Source: Thomasclavelia spiroformis | GTDB taxonomy: Bacteria > Bacillota_I > Bacilli_A > Erysipelotrichales > Coprobacillaceae | DNA: 36,197 nt | Assembly (NCBI GenBank): GCA_016901755.1 | Contig: JACJKV010000027.1 | Coordinates: 1 to 36,197, forward strand | Direction of reading: 5' to 3' | Shown: positions 22,863 to 33,122 of the stretch, piece by piece | Numbering within the stretch: the first letter of the stretch is position 1 | Layout: each line of letters starts with the position of its first letter | Translations under genes and position numbers: made by a program | Notes under the pieces: generated by a model | Databases searched by the model: none | What the model was told of the DNA's origin: nothing | Seen by the model: the letters and a program-made list of their open reading frames with translations, nothing else

Positions 22863-25646
22863 ATGTATATCTATCAAAACAATCATTATATAGAAACCGT
22901 TGATCATATGATCAATGAGTGTATCAAACACGCTCAAGCTAACCCATTTCAAATTCATTATCTTATCGTTGATGATGAATCATATTTTGAAGAAATCATA
23001 TTAAAAAAAATACCCTATATTTTTAATATTGAGATTGTTTCACTTTTACACCTTTTTGAAAAAATCACCAATGCTCATCAGCAGGTGTTTTTGAAAAAGA
23101 GTACTTATGACAATATCATCGAAATATTTCGTCTGCTAAAAAACAATCCGTCAGTTTTTGAAAAATCAATGAATCTGTTTTTAACAGCTAAAAACATTTT
23201 AAAAGTATTCGAAAATTTTTATCTGTATGAAATCCATCACTCAGCAGAGGGTTTATCAAATCTATCTCAAAGAAAAATAAATACATTACTGCATTTATAT
23301 GATCAGTTTGAAAAAACTGCATTTATGGAATACGATTTTATTACCGCTCTGATCGATCAGAATGATAATAATGCCTATTATTTTCTAATATCTGATCAAA
23401 ACAATCCTAAAATCAGAAAAATGATTTCCCGAATCGATCAGTTTGGTGATGTCTATATACCTGGACCTGGTCAATATATCGAAAATGATTATTCCAGCTA
23501 TGTCTGCAGACATCTTTTTGATTCATATCAAAGTCAGAAAGATATCGCTCATCCTTACCAGATCTTATCTGGGGCCAATATTGAAGAAGAAATTAAACAG
23601 GTTGTTTTTGATTTATTCCTGTCATTAAAAAATCATCACTGTTATGATTTTGCAATATATTATCCTAACGAAGAATATTATCTTTTGCTTACTCGACAGT
23701 TAGATCAGTTTCAAATATCCTATAATCATCATGAAACCATTGAAAACTATGCACTACACGCTATCAAAGATATGCTGCATTATTTATCAGATGATGATGA
23801 AAACTGGCTGTTAAGTCTAATCAGCAGTGGTTATCTTCAGTATTTTCAGGATATTAGATATGTTTCACTTTTAAAAAAGCAGTTTTATCAGCAGAAAATC
23901 ATTCATGACGAATTTTATCAGCAAATGAAAAATGACATTTTAGCTATCAGACAGTATCATACCATTGAATCTATTTCTCAGGCTCTGATCACTTTTATAC
24001 AGCAATATTTTCTAATCAGTGAAGATACATTGTCATTAAAAGCTAAACTGGATCAGATGAACGATCAAGACATAGTCAGTCTAAATGAATATTTGCAGCT
24101 TTTAGAAGTTGTTATCACTAAACAGACAAAATATACCAAACCAAAATATGACAGTGTTTACCTTTTGTCATATCAGCAGCCATATAGTGAATTGCTTCAT
24201 GTCAAAATGATATATTGTCTGGGACTGAATGAAACAGTTATTCCTCAGGAATTTAAAAATACACAGCTACTGCTTAATCCTGAAGCAGAAAGTCTAGGTT
24301 ATCCTACAACCTATGATTTGATGCTAAAACATCACAAACAGCTAGAACATGTATTTGCAAACAGACATCATAAAATCATATTAAGCTATGCCTTAAGAAA
24401 TAATGATGGCAGTGAACTGGTCATTTCTTCGCTAGTAAAAAAAATAAATACCATCTTGCCAGTAAAAATCATGAAAAAGCATGATCTTTTACACTTTGCG
24501 ATGAAAGAAGAACTGTATCTGAAAAATGAAGAGGATGAAAACTATACAATACTCAATGATCTGATTCATCATTACCAGCAATCAAAAAATCAGGTTGACA
24601 GACTTAATCCTGTCATCGAACACAATCCCCTTTCTGCCAGCAAATTAGAAACGTATAATCAATGCCCATATAAATATTTTCATCAATATGTTATGAATAT
24701 CGATGAAATCAGGGATTATCGTCTGCAAAGTAATGAAATAGGGACAATGGTCCATTATGTACTGGAAAAAAATTCAAAATATTTTTGCGATAATCATAAA
24801 AAAACATTCAATCAGCTGCAAAAAGATATTAATAATTCTATTGATGCTTATTTAAAACAAAACAGCCAGCCAAAAATGGCTTTACCTCAAAATCAGTTTT
24901 TTATACAGCTGATCAAAGAAGATCTTTACAATACGATCATTATTCTCTCTCAGCAAATGGAAAAAGGTCTGTTTGTCTTACACGCCTGTGAACAGAGAGT
25001 CTATGATCAGCTTGATGATCTCGAATTAAAAGGTTTTATTGATAGAGTAGATATTTTTCAAAATCAGGTAAAAGTGATCGACTACAAATCATCACAAAAA
25101 AAACTTGATTTAAATCTTGCTCGTTTAGGATTTAAAATTCAGATGCTGCTGTATTTAGAAATGCTGACAAAAAAAGAACATATTGAAAAAGGAGCTGTTT
25201 TATATTTCAATACTAAAAAAAGGCTGTTAAAAAGTGAAATATCAATATTAGAAAAACAGAATCCTGATGATTATTTCAAACTCTATAAAATGGATGGCTA
25301 CAGTATTGATCAGACTTTCAGCCATATTGACAGTGAAATAGAAAAAGAAAGTTCTATTTTACCCATCAAATTAAAAAAAGATGGTACCCCTGATAAAAAA
25401 TCAAAAGTAATTACCAAAGAAGAAATGAATGACATAATTCATGATATTGCCAATCATATTCAACATCTTTACCAGCAAATGACTCAAGGCGATATCAGCA
25501 TATTTCCAACAAAAAGTGATAACAGCACGATTGACCAAAATATAAATCCTTGTCCATACTGCAGTTATCGTCCGCTTTGTCATTATGATGTTTTCTATAA
25601 TGAAGATCATCTCATAGAACCAGGAGGTCAAAATGAAAAAAGATAA
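22863..25646 (+). CDS. addB: AddB subunit of the AddAB helicase-nuclease (RexB-like, short form)
   Basis: Partner of AddA in double-strand break processing; carries the nuclease that cuts the 5'-ended strand and takes part in recognising Chi sites. The 927-residue protein is shorter than the Bacillus AddB of about 1,166. The C-terminal PD-(D/E)XK nuclease is clear (GFIDRVD, then VIDYKSS with D740 and K742). The iron-sulfur cysteines C601, C897, C900 and C906 have the AddB spacing with C-X2-C-X5-C at the end. The N-terminus has no Walker A motif, unlike Bacillus AddB. Start ATG 22863 has GGGGTGA upstream; an in-frame GTG at 22854 lies in that site. It overlaps addA by 14 bases. Confidence 0.88.
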   Translation: MYIYQNNHYIETVDHMINECIKHAQANPFQIHYLIVDDESYFEEIILKKIPYIFNIEIVSLLHLFEKITNAHQQVFLKKSTYDNIIEIFRLLKNNPSVFEKSMNLFLTAKNILKVFENFYLYEIHHSAEGLSNLSQRKINTLLHLYDQFEKTAFMEYDFITALIDQNDNNAYYFLISDQNNPKIRKMISRIDQFGDVYIPGPGQYIENDYSSYVCRHLFDSYQSQKDIAHPYQILSGANIEEEIKQVVFDLFLSLKNHHCYDFAIYYPNEEYYLLLTRQLDQFQISYNHHETIENYALHAIKDMLHYLSDDDENWLLSLISSGYLQYFQDIRYVSLLKKQFYQQKIIHDEFYQQMKNDILAIRQYHTIESISQALITFIQQYFLISEDTLSLKAKLDQMNDQDIVSLNEYLQLLEVVITKQTKYTKPKYDSVYLLSYQQPYSELLHVKMIYCLGLNETVIPQEFKNTQLLLNPEAESLGYPTTYDLMLKHHKQLEHVFANRHHKIILSYALRNNDGSELVISSLVKKINTILPVKIMKKHDLLHFAMKEELYLKNEEDENYTILNDLIHHYQQSKNQVDRLNPVIEHNPLSASKLETYNQCPYKYFHQYVMNIDEIRDYRLQSNEIGTMVHYVLEKNSKYFCDNHKKTFNQLQKDINNSIDAYLKQNSQPKMALPQNQFFIQLIKEDLYNTIIILSQQMEKGLFVLHACEQRVYDQLDDLELKGFIDRVDIFQNQVKVIDYKSSQKKLDLNLARLGFKIQMLLYLEMLTKKEHIEKGAVLYFNTKKRLLKSEISILEKQNPDDYFKLYKMDGYSIDQTFSHIDSEIEKESSILPIKLKKDGTPDKKSKVITKEEMNDIIHDIANHIQHLYQQMTQGDISIFPTKSDNSTIDQNINPCPYCSYRPLCHYDVFYNEDHLIEPGGQNEKR

Positions 25647-28600
25647 AAGTTTAAATGATGAACAGAATCTTGCCGTATACTCACGTGATCATTCGATCTT
25701 AGTATCTGCACCAGCTGGTTCTGGTAAAACCAAAATATTAGTTAATCGTATATTATCATTAATTGAAGATGATCATATCAATGTCAACGAACTGCTGGTA
25801 TTAACCTTTACTAAAGCAGCTGCATTAGAAATGAAACAAAGATTAACTCAACAGCTTAATACCAAGATCCTTACCTGTGATCCTGCTTTAAAAAGCCATC
25901 TGGAAAAGCAGAAATTACTGCTCAATGATGCCTATATCACGAATTTTCATTCTTTCTGCAGTGATATACTTAGTCAATATGGATATATGATCAATATTGA
26001 TTCACAATTCCAGATATTAGAAAATACTGACGTAATCAAGCAGAAAATACTTGAACAATGTCTGGATCAGTGGGTCAAAGATCCCACTTTTATGCATTTT
26101 TATCGCTGTCATCATACTGAATATCACTTTCAGAATTTTAAAAATATTATTTTTCAGTTAGATAATCTCTCTCATACTGTTTATGAGTTTGATCAATATA
26201 TACAGAAAGTCAAATCCAGTTTATATGATCATGTTATCAATCAGCATTCTTACGAAAGTACACCATTTGCCTCATATTTAAAAGATATTCTTATCGAGGC
26301 ATACTATGATGGCTGTGATGCCTTTTCCAAACTGACTCAGTTATGTCAGGATCATGGTCTCAATTTTTATTTTGAATCAACTAAAACACAACAAAGTCCT
26401 TATGAAGCATTACAGCATTACTATGATCAGCTCAAAACAGCAATTGATCATGATAATATTTTCTGTGGTGAAACTATTACCATGGAAAAGCATCGTAATG
26501 CCAGCTATAAAGATGTTGATGAAGAAATCAAAAAAAATTATCAGGAACTCTTAGAAAAAGCCAAAACAACTTTTGCGAAAATATATGAAAAATGTGTTCC
26601 CTCATCGATTGACGAACTGGCTGAAGTTTTAAAAATTTCATATCAAAGCCTGCAGCAGTATTTATCATACATGAAAAAATTTCAGCAGGAATATCAGAAT
26701 TATAAGCAGCAACACTCTTATCTGGATTTTAATGATCTGGAACAATATAGCCTGCAGCTGCTTGAACCCCAATATGGTGTCAGTGAAACTCTATATCATC
26801 AGCTTCAGGAAATCATGATTGATGAATATCAGGATACCAATGAAATTCAAGAAAACCTGATATTAAAAATCGCATGTTTTCAGCAGCCAGAAATCAATCG
26901 TTTTATGGTTGGAGATATGAAACAGTCAATCTATCGTTTCCGTAAAGCTGATCTGGATATTTTTAATGAAAAATATCAGACATATGGTCAAAGCAATGAT
27001 AATATTCGTATCGATTTAAAATTTAACTATCGTTCCAATAAAATTGTGCTCGATAGTATTAACTATATTTTCAATGCCATCATGGATAAGCGTTATGGCG
27101 GACTGGATTATGATCAGGACCCTCATGCTCAGCTTAACTATGACTTTTTAAGAAAAGAAAAATGCGAAACACCTGAACAGAAAAAAAATGCGATGCAAAA
27201 ACTCACTGCAGAAAATCGCTTTGACAGCGAAATAATGCTGGTTTTGAAATCAGAAGATCCTGGACTTGATGTTCATGAATATGAAGCGAAAATGATCGGT
27301 AAAAAAATATATGATATGGTTGACCATCTTGATCTTGATTTTGGTAATACAAAACGCAAAGCAACATTCAAAGATATTGTTATTTTGACCAGACATGCAG
27401 GAGATCTGATCACTTACAAAAAAACATTTGATAAGCTGCATATCCCAAATCTGATCATTTTAACAAAAGGATTTTTCGAAAGTCCAGAAATTATTTCCTG
27501 TATTTCATTTTTAAAAGCAATCAACAACTGTTTTGATGATATTGCTTTGATCAGTATTTTAAAAGGGCCATATCACTTCAGCCACTTTTCTGAAAGCTGG
27601 CTGTACCAGCATAAAATAAAGGACATGTCCATGTATGAATCCCTTTTAAATAACAATGATCCAGAATCCGTTCTATTTTTAAAATACTATCATGAATTAG
27701 TAGAATACAGTCGTCAGCATCCTGTTTTTGAATTACTGGAAAAATTTCTGCATGACAGTCAGTATGATACTTTTGTTGCCTCATTATTCAACGGAAAACA
27801 ACGTTATGAAAATCTGAGACTTATGATCGAAATGCTTAAAAATGATCAGGAGCTGTCTTTACAGCAGATCATCACTAAAATTGATATGACACTAAAAGAA
27901 AATACCGATTATAAACCTGCTACTATTTCTCAAGATGGTGATGTCGTCACATTCATGACGATCCATCATTCTAAAGGGCTTGAATTTCCAATCGTTTTTG
28001 TCAATTCCTTAGAACATCGTTTTAATTTTTCTGACAGTAAAGCCCCTTTAATTCAAGATAAAAACTTTGGTATCATCATGAATGCCTACAAAAAAACCAA
28101 TCTAGGCAGTTACAAAGATGTAGTCATTGAATTTAAAAATCCACTGCGTGGTATCTTTGGTACATTGCTGGATAATGAAACAATCAACGAAGAAATGCGC
28201 ATTCTTTACGTGGCTCTTACACGAGCTTCTCAAAAATTAATTTTAACCGGTCATATCAAATCAATTGATATGATTGAAAAATGGCAAGAACAGATCATTC
28301 AATACGGTATTGACGCATCTCATCATCTGCTTCCAGCGCCAGTGAGAAAAAGTGATAATATGCTGCATTGGATCATGCTGGCTATTATCCGTCACCCACA
28401 ATTTATTGAACAATGTATCGATCATTCTTTATTTGACGATTCAATTATCAATCAGTATGATCTGTCAAAAGTAAAAAACAATGCTTTAAAAATAAAAATA
28501 TATCAGGAAAAAAACTGGCAGGAAAATACAGTTCATTCAAAATTTCATACTTCTGTTATGACCTGTCAGACTATTGATGAATACGTTTATCCAAGACATG

Positions 28601-29235
28601 AATATCTAACTTCAGCAAAAAAAACGTATCAGCAAAACAGTTCATGGAATTATATACCTGAAAATAATTTAGATAGAACAATCGCAGTCACTTCAATTAT
28701 TGATGATGGTGACAGGTATTATCCTGATTTAAAATTTGAAGATGATCTTTCAGCAATGAAAGCCACCGATCGAGGAACAATTATTCATCATATACTGGAA
28801 AAACTGCCTTTAACAGATAATGTAAATCTTGATCAAACCTTATTATCCATATTTGATTTAGAAGCCTATGATCAGCAGACACAGGATATGATCTTAAAAT
28901 ACAAAAATAAAATTCAGGATTTTCTAAATAGTGAAGTTTATCAGCTAATGCTTAACAGTCAAGTATGTTTTAAAGAAAAATCATTTTCATTTGTAGCTGA
29001 GAATCAACAGATCATTCATGGTATTTTTGACGTTATCTGTATCAATAATGGTGTAGTAACCATCATTGATTATAAAACTGACAGAATTGCCAAAGATACT
29101 GATGAAGCTATTTTGATAGATCTCCATAAAGAACAAATGAACTATTATAAAGAAATTATGTATAAAGTTTTCCCAGACTGTCAGATCCAGGCAATCGTAT
29201 TCTATCTTCATATTAACCGTCATGTCATGATATAA
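25633..29235 (+). CDS. addA: AddA helicase-nuclease subunit
   Basis: UvrD-type 3' to 5' helicase fused to a nuclease; with AddB it resects DNA ends for RecA. The 1,200-residue protein has Walker A APAGSGKT at 26-33, the TFTKAAALEMK motif Ia near 67, DEYQDTN (motif II) near 396-402, GDMKQSIYRFR near 430, VTFMTIHHSKGLEFPIVF near 772 and LYVALTRA near 855. The C-terminal nuclease is seen at HGIFDVI and VTIIDYKTDR near 1137-1146. ATG 25633 has CCAGGAGGTC upstream, inside the end of addB, so translation is coupled. Ends at a terminator shared with the P-type ATPase gene. Confidence 0.95.
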   Translation: MKKDKSLNDEQNLAVYSRDHSILVSAPAGSGKTKILVNRILSLIEDDHINVNELLVLTFTKAAALEMKQRLTQQLNTKILTCDPALKSHLEKQKLLLNDAYITNFHSFCSDILSQYGYMINIDSQFQILENTDVIKQKILEQCLDQWVKDPTFMHFYRCHHTEYHFQNFKNIIFQLDNLSHTVYEFDQYIQKVKSSLYDHVINQHSYESTPFASYLKDILIEAYYDGCDAFSKLTQLCQDHGLNFYFESTKTQQSPYEALQHYYDQLKTAIDHDNIFCGETITMEKHRNASYKDVDEEIKKNYQELLEKAKTTFAKIYEKCVPSSIDELAEVLKISYQSLQQYLSYMKKFQQEYQNYKQQHSYLDFNDLEQYSLQLLEPQYGVSETLYHQLQEIMIDEYQDTNEIQENLILKIACFQQPEINRFMVGDMKQSIYRFRKADLDIFNEKYQTYGQSNDNIRIDLKFNYRSNKIVLDSINYIFNAIMDKRYGGLDYDQDPHAQLNYDFLRKEKCETPEQKKNAMQKLTAENRFDSEIMLVLKSEDPGLDVHEYEAKMIGKKIYDMVDHLDLDFGNTKRKATFKDIVILTRHAGDLITYKKTFDKLHIPNLIILTKGFFESPEIISCISFLKAINNCFDDIALISILKGPYHFSHFSESWLYQHKIKDMSMYESLLNNNDPESVLFLKYYHELVEYSRQHPVFELLEKFLHDSQYDTFVASLFNGKQRYENLRLMIEMLKNDQELSLQQIITKIDMTLKENTDYKPATISQDGDVVTFMTIHHSKGLEFPIVFVNSLEHRFNFSDSKAPLIQDKNFGIIMNAYKKTNLGSYKDVVIEFKNPLRGIFGTLLDNETINEEMRILYVALTRASQKLILTGHIKSIDMIEKWQEQIIQYGIDASHHLLPAPVRKSDNMLHWIMLAIIRHPQFIEQCIDHSLFDDSIINQYDLSKVKNNALKIKIYQEKNWQENTVHSKFHTSVMTCQTIDEYVYPRHEYLTSAKKTYQQNSSWNYIPENNLDRTIAVTSIIDDGDRYYPDLKFEDDLSAMKATDRGTIIHHILEKLPLTDNVNLDQTLLSIFDLEAYDQQTQDMILKYKNKIQDFLNSEVYQLMLNSQVCFKEKSFSFVAENQQIIHGIFDVICINNGVVTIIDYKTDRIAKDTDEAILIDLHKEQMNYYKEIMYKVFPDCQIQAIVFYLHINRHVMI

Positions 29236-29290
29236 AAAAACTCCCATGGTACACATCAAAGTGATATTTACCATGAGGAGTCTTTTTATA
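29236..29290. terminator. Bidirectional terminator between addA and the P-type ATPase gene
   Basis: ACTCC, ATGGTA pairs with TTACCAT, GGAGT around a mostly unpaired loop, flanked by seven A residues on the left and TTTTTAT on the right. It fills the whole gap between the two convergent genes. Confidence 0.8.
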
Positions 29291-31867
29291 TTATTTTGTT
29301 ATAATAACTTTTCTGATTTGAATGATCAGTGTTGGCAATAAGGCAAAGATATAAACATATAAAAGCTGTTCCATTTTTAAATCAGCAATCATAAACAGCT
29401 GATGTAAAGCTGGTACAAACAAAATCATATGTAACAATGCTATACCAATGATAAATGCATATATACTAGATTTGTTTGTTAATAAACCTATTTTGTATAA
29501 TGGCTGTTTACTGCGGCAGTTAAAGCCATGCAACAGACGGGCAATACAGATCGTCGCAAACGCCATCGTTGAAGCAACAGCAGCACTTTGACCAAATCCG
29601 ATCATATAGGCTATCATTGTACAAACAGCAATAACCAAGCCTTCAAAACCAATTTGTATTAATGATTCATTATTTAAAATTGATTCTTTTGAACTTCTAG
29701 GTTTTTCTTTTAAGACATCATTTCTGCCTACTTCCATACCAATAGCAATCGCTGGTAAAGAATCAGTAATCAGGTTCATAAACAGCAGATGTACAGGATA
29801 AAATGGTGTTGGCAGCAACAGTAACGAAGCCACAAAAACACATAATATACCTGCAAAATTACCTGATAAAAGATAATTGATAGAATTTTTAATATTTCGA
29901 TATACATTTCTTCCGGTAATAACAGCTTTGACAATCGTCGAAAAATTATCATCAGTTAAAATCATACTGGCAGCATCTTTTGATACTTCAGTACCAGTTA
30001 TTCCCATGGCTACACCAATATCACTTTGTTTAAGTGCCGGTGCATCGTTGACCCCATCACCTGTCATTGCTACGATATCACCACGTTTTTGCCAGGCTTT
30101 CACTATTTTAATTTTGTGTTCAGGAGCTACACGAGCATAAACACTGATTTTTGGCAGTTTTTCATCCAGTTCAGCATCACTCATTGTTTCTAACTGTGAT
30201 CCTTCAATTGACAGATCACCTTCTTCATAAATACCTATCGTTTTTGCAATACTTCTTGCAGTTACAACATGGTCTCCAGTAATCATGATTGGTTTGATAC
30301 CTGCCATTTTACATTTAGCGACTGCATCAGCACTTTCTTCACGTGGTGGATCCATTAAGGAAACCAAACCAACAAAAGTCAAATCATTTTCATCTTCTAA
30401 AGTCACCTGCGTACCTTGGTAATCTTTATATGCAAAGCCAAGTACTCGTAAACCATTTTCAGCATATTCTTTATTTACTTTCAATACAGCATCAATATGT
30501 TCAGATGTAATTTTTACTTTTTTTCCTGCTATCAGAATAGTAGAACAACGCTGTAAAATGACATCCGGTGCACCTTTAGTATAAATATGACTTAAAGATG
30601 AAATACTCATCAGTTTACGTTGCGAATCAAATGGTAATTCTGATTTTCTAACTGCTGTATTTTGAAAATCGGTATCATTTTGAGTATACATATTCACCAG
30701 ATCTATCAATGCCAATTCAGTTGGATCACCAATTCTCTGGTTTTCATTGATCACAGCATTATTACATAACAGACATGACTTTAACAACACACGATGATCA
30801 TGATCTGAAGAATCCAGCTGATCCAAGGATAAAAGTGAATCATAAAAATAAACAGTTTGTGGTGTCATTTTATTTTGAGTTAAAGTTCCTGTTTTATCAC
30901 TGCAGATGACAGAAACACAACCTAAACTTTCCACTGAGTTCAGATTTTTAATAATAGCATTTTCTTTGACCATTTTCTGTGTACTCATTGAAAGTACTAT
31001 AGTAACTATTGAGCTTAAAGCTTCAGGTATAGCTGCTACAGCCAATGCAACAGCAATCATTAAAGCATCAAGAATTGGCAGTTTTGCCAGAAAAATATTC
31101 ATCAGTAAAACAATTGCACAAATCACCATAATAGCAACAGACAGTTTACCACTGAATTCATCTAAACTTTTCTGTAGAGGTGTTTTTCTTTCTTTTGCAT
31201 CATTAAGCAAAGAAGCAATTTTACCAATTTCGGTATCCATTCCAATACTGGTTACAACATATTTTCCTGTACCATTTGTAACCAGACTTCCAGAAAAAGC
31301 CATATTTTTCTGATCACCAACCACAGCCTGATGATCAATGGCATCAGTAATCTTGTCAATACTGTCTACTTCTCCTGTCAATGCACTTTCATTAATCTGT
31401 AATGATGATGTCTGAAATATTCTCCCATCACCGCTAATGACATCTCCAGCTTCGACCTGTACGATATCACCAACTGTCAGCATAGATGAATCAATTTCCT
31501 GCAGCGACTGATCACGAATGACTTTCACTTTAGGAATGGACAGTTTCTTTAAACTGTCTAAAGATTTTTCCGCTTTTAATGTCTGAACTGTTCCTAATAT
31601 CGCATTAACAACGATAACAGCAACAATAACGAACGTACTTTCAAGTTGTCCGCTTAATCCCGAAATAAAAGCAGCAATAATCAGGATAATAACCAGTAAG
31701 TCCTGAAACTGTTTTAAAAAGATCATAAATGGACTGTCTTTTTTGGTATCAAGCAGTTCATTTTTCCCGTACTTTTCTAATCGAGCAGCTACCTGACTGG
31801 CAGATAACCCTTTTTTAGAAGTGTCTAATTCTTTAAAAATCTCTTCTACTTTTTTTTGATAATACAT
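29291..31867 (-). CDS. P2-type cation-transporting ATPase, probable Mn2+ (or Ca2+) exporter
   Basis: ATP-driven cation pump of the plasma membrane. The 858-residue protein has the P-type layout: cation-ATPase N-domain, the TGEV actuator loop (SALTGEVDS), the M4 ion-site VAAIPEALSS, phosphorylation motif CSDKTGTLT with D324, KGAPD, and MTGDGVNDAPALKQSDIGVAMG, then C-terminal membrane helices. Overall it looks like a Ca2+-type (P2A) pump, but the leader contains a yybP-ykoY manganese riboswitch. Pumps of this riboswitch class (Lactococcus YoaB, pneumococcal MgtA) export Mn2+, so that is the likely main job. ATG 31867 with AAAGGAGAG upstream is the start; an ATG at 31894 is inside the terminator. 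Monocistronic. Confidence 0.9.
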   Translation of the reverse strand: MYYQKKVEEIFKELDTSKKGLSASQVAARLEKYGKNELLDTKKDSPFMIFLKQFQDLLVIILIIAAFISGLSGQLESTFVIVAVIVVNAILGTVQTLKAEKSLDSLKKLSIPKVKVIRDQSLQEIDSSMLTVGDIVQVEAGDVISGDGRIFQTSSLQINESALTGEVDSIDKITDAIDHQAVVGDQKNMAFSGSLVTNGTGKYVVTSIGMDTEIGKIASLLNDAKERKTPLQKSLDEFSGKLSVAIMVICAIVLLMNIFLAKLPILDALMIAVALAVAAIPEALSSIVTIVLSMSTQKMVKENAIIKNLNSVESLGCVSVICSDKTGTLTQNKMTPQTVYFYDSLLSLDQLDSSDHDHRVLLKSCLLCNNAVINENQRIGDPTELALIDLVNMYTQNDTDFQNTAVRKSELPFDSQRKLMSISSLSHIYTKGAPDVILQRCSTILIAGKKVKITSEHIDAVLKVNKEYAENGLRVLGFAYKDYQGTQVTLEDENDLTFVGLVSLMDPPREESADAVAKCKMAGIKPIMITGDHVVTARSIAKTIGIYEEGDLSIEGSQLETMSDAELDEKLPKISVYARVAPEHKIKIVKAWQKRGDIVAMTGDGVNDAPALKQSDIGVAMGITGTEVSKDAASMILTDDNFSTIVKAVITGRNVYRNIKNSINYLLSGNFAGILCVFVASLLLLPTPFYPVHLLFMNLITDSLPAIAIGMEVGRNDVLKEKPRSSKESILNNESLIQIGFEGLVIAVCTMIAYMIGFGQSAAVASTMAFATICIARLLHGFNCRSKQPLYKIGLLTNKSSIYAFIIGIALLHMILFVPALHQLFMIADLKMEQLLYVYIFALLPTLIIQIRKVIITK

Positions 31868-31895
31868 CGAATCTCTCCTTTTTCCCTTTAGCATA

Positions 31896-31945
31896 CAAAA
31901 AAGACAAGCACGCTAAAGAATATTTCTTTAACGAGTCTTGTCTTT
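31896..31945 (-). terminator. Expression-platform terminator of the Mn riboswitch
   Basis: Minus-strand AAAGACAAG and TTAAAGAA pair with TTCTTTA and CTTGTCTTT in a long interrupted hairpin, followed by a T run. It stands between the aptamer and the ATPase start. Its left arm begins at the base of the aptamer P1 stem, so metal-stabilised P1 can compete with it. Confidence 0.8.
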
Positions 31946-32030
31946 AAGATGCACCAGAATAAAAATTTTATTCGCGTTTGTTGATAACATCACACATATT
32001 GTGAGACTACTCCCTCATTGAGGACATCTT
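31946..32030 (-). promoter_or_regulatory. yybP-ykoY family manganese riboswitch
   Basis: On the minus strand the 85-nt element opens with AAGATGTCCTC and closes with GGTGCATCTT, forming P1. The two conserved loops that make the metal site are visible: GAGGGAGUAGUC and, 30 bases later, UCAACAAACGCG, matching the family patterns GGGGAGUAG and CAACAUACG. Between them UCACA/UGUGUGA forms the internal hairpin; GAAUAAAA/UUUUAUUC forms the last helix. In this class Mn2+ binding stabilises the aptamer and allows read-through to an exporter gene. No confident promoter could be placed upstream. Confidence 0.85.
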
Positions 32031-32071
32031 ATCACAATTAACAGAATAAGTAAATATCTGACATAAAATAT

Positions 32072-33118
32072 TTAAATGTTTTTCTTACGTGCAATGACCA
32101 AAAATCGATGTGTAGTCAATTCAAAAAATCCCATCTTCTTTATTTTCATCAAAGCATCAGCATAAAAATTTAAAAACTGTTCGTATTTTTCAACTCTTTC
32201 TGGAGAAATAGATTTGACAAAAGATACTAACGCTGCCAGTGAATCAAAACGAATATGTCCGATATCTTCAAAACCGCTGATCAGATCAAAGCCAATATCT
32301 TTTAATGTTGTCTGACAGGCTTCTTGATCCCATCTTCCTTTTACTCTAAAGGGAAGAAACATATTCATGATTTCTTTATAATTATCACTTCCCACCTGAT
32401 CAACGATCAGATACCCATTAGGTTTAAGGATCCTGTACATTTCAAATTTATCATAGTTACAAAGTTCATTAACGACCAGATCTATTTTTTCATCTTTGAA
32501 AGGCATTTTTCCCTTAGGTGTTAAAGAAGTCACCTTAAGCGATTTATCAGCCAGTTTCTCTTTTGCTTTTGATACATTCAAATCAACTGCATAAGTAATA
32601 GCTGGAAGTTCTGTAAATTGAGAAGTAAATTCGCCACCATCCACTGACACAATAGCGACATGTTTATCGTTCTGTAAATAGTCTTTGACGATTTCATGTG
32701 TATCATAACTTGGGATAGACTGTTGCATCAGCTGTTGTCCCTGTTCATGAACAGCCAGATCAACTTCTTTTTTTATTTCTGTCGCTAAAGCAATATCCTT
32801 TTTAAAGCGATAGCGAATATAATAGTGATATAAAAACTGTGATAAAGTATTAGCGACAACACCACCAGCTATAAATCCTATCATTTCCAAAAACCATATA
32901 GTTGAAAATATCTCCTGGATGGAAACCATAATATAACATAAAAGACTGACAAAAATAACTGATGACTGTTTCTGATACTGATATTTACCATTAAATTTCA
33001 TAAAAAATCTAATATTATGAATTTTTCTTGCCTGTCTTCCTTCAACTTCTGCAAATGCCAGTTTCATCACCAGCAGCAAGATCATAAAAGATCCTAATAT
33101 TTCAAAATAATAATTCAT
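32072..33118 (-). CDS. Membrane-tethered SAM-dependent methyltransferase-like protein
   Basis: A 348-residue protein with two parts. The N-terminal third is hydrophobic, with membrane segments at about residues 4-23, 48-68 and 72-92, followed by a charged helix. The C-terminal part from about residue 145 folds like a class I methyltransferase: VDLNVSKAKEKL resembles the motif around the SAM adenosine, DEKIDLVVNEL and MYRILKPNGYLIVDQVG are motif IV/V-like. Motif I is poor (AIVSVDGGEF in place of a GxGxG loop), so activity is uncertain. Substrate unknown. ATG 33118 has AGAGGT seven bases upstream and starts five bases after the lipoprotein stop codon, so the two genes form an operon. Confidence 0.7.
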   Translation of the reverse strand: MNYYFEILGSFMILLLVMKLAFAEVEGRQARKIHNIRFFMKFNGKYQYQKQSSVIFVSLLCYIMVSIQEIFSTIWFLEMIGFIAGGVVANTLSQFLYHYYIRYRFKKDIALATEIKKEVDLAVHEQGQQLMQQSIPSYDTHEIVKDYLQNDKHVAIVSVDGGEFTSQFTELPAITYAVDLNVSKAKEKLADKSLKVTSLTPKGKMPFKDEKIDLVVNELCNYDKFEMYRILKPNGYLIVDQVGSDNYKEIMNMFLPFRVKGRWDQEACQTTLKDIGFDLISGFEDIGHIRFDSLAALVSFVKSISPERVEKYEQFLNFYADALMKIKKMGFFELTTHRFLVIARKKNI

Positions 33119-33122
33119 TTCT

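Noticed and set aside
30906-31313. 135-codon plus-strand frame opposite the P-type ATPase
   Set aside because: Antisense to a membrane region of a well-supported gene, with no ribosome site or recognisable domain.
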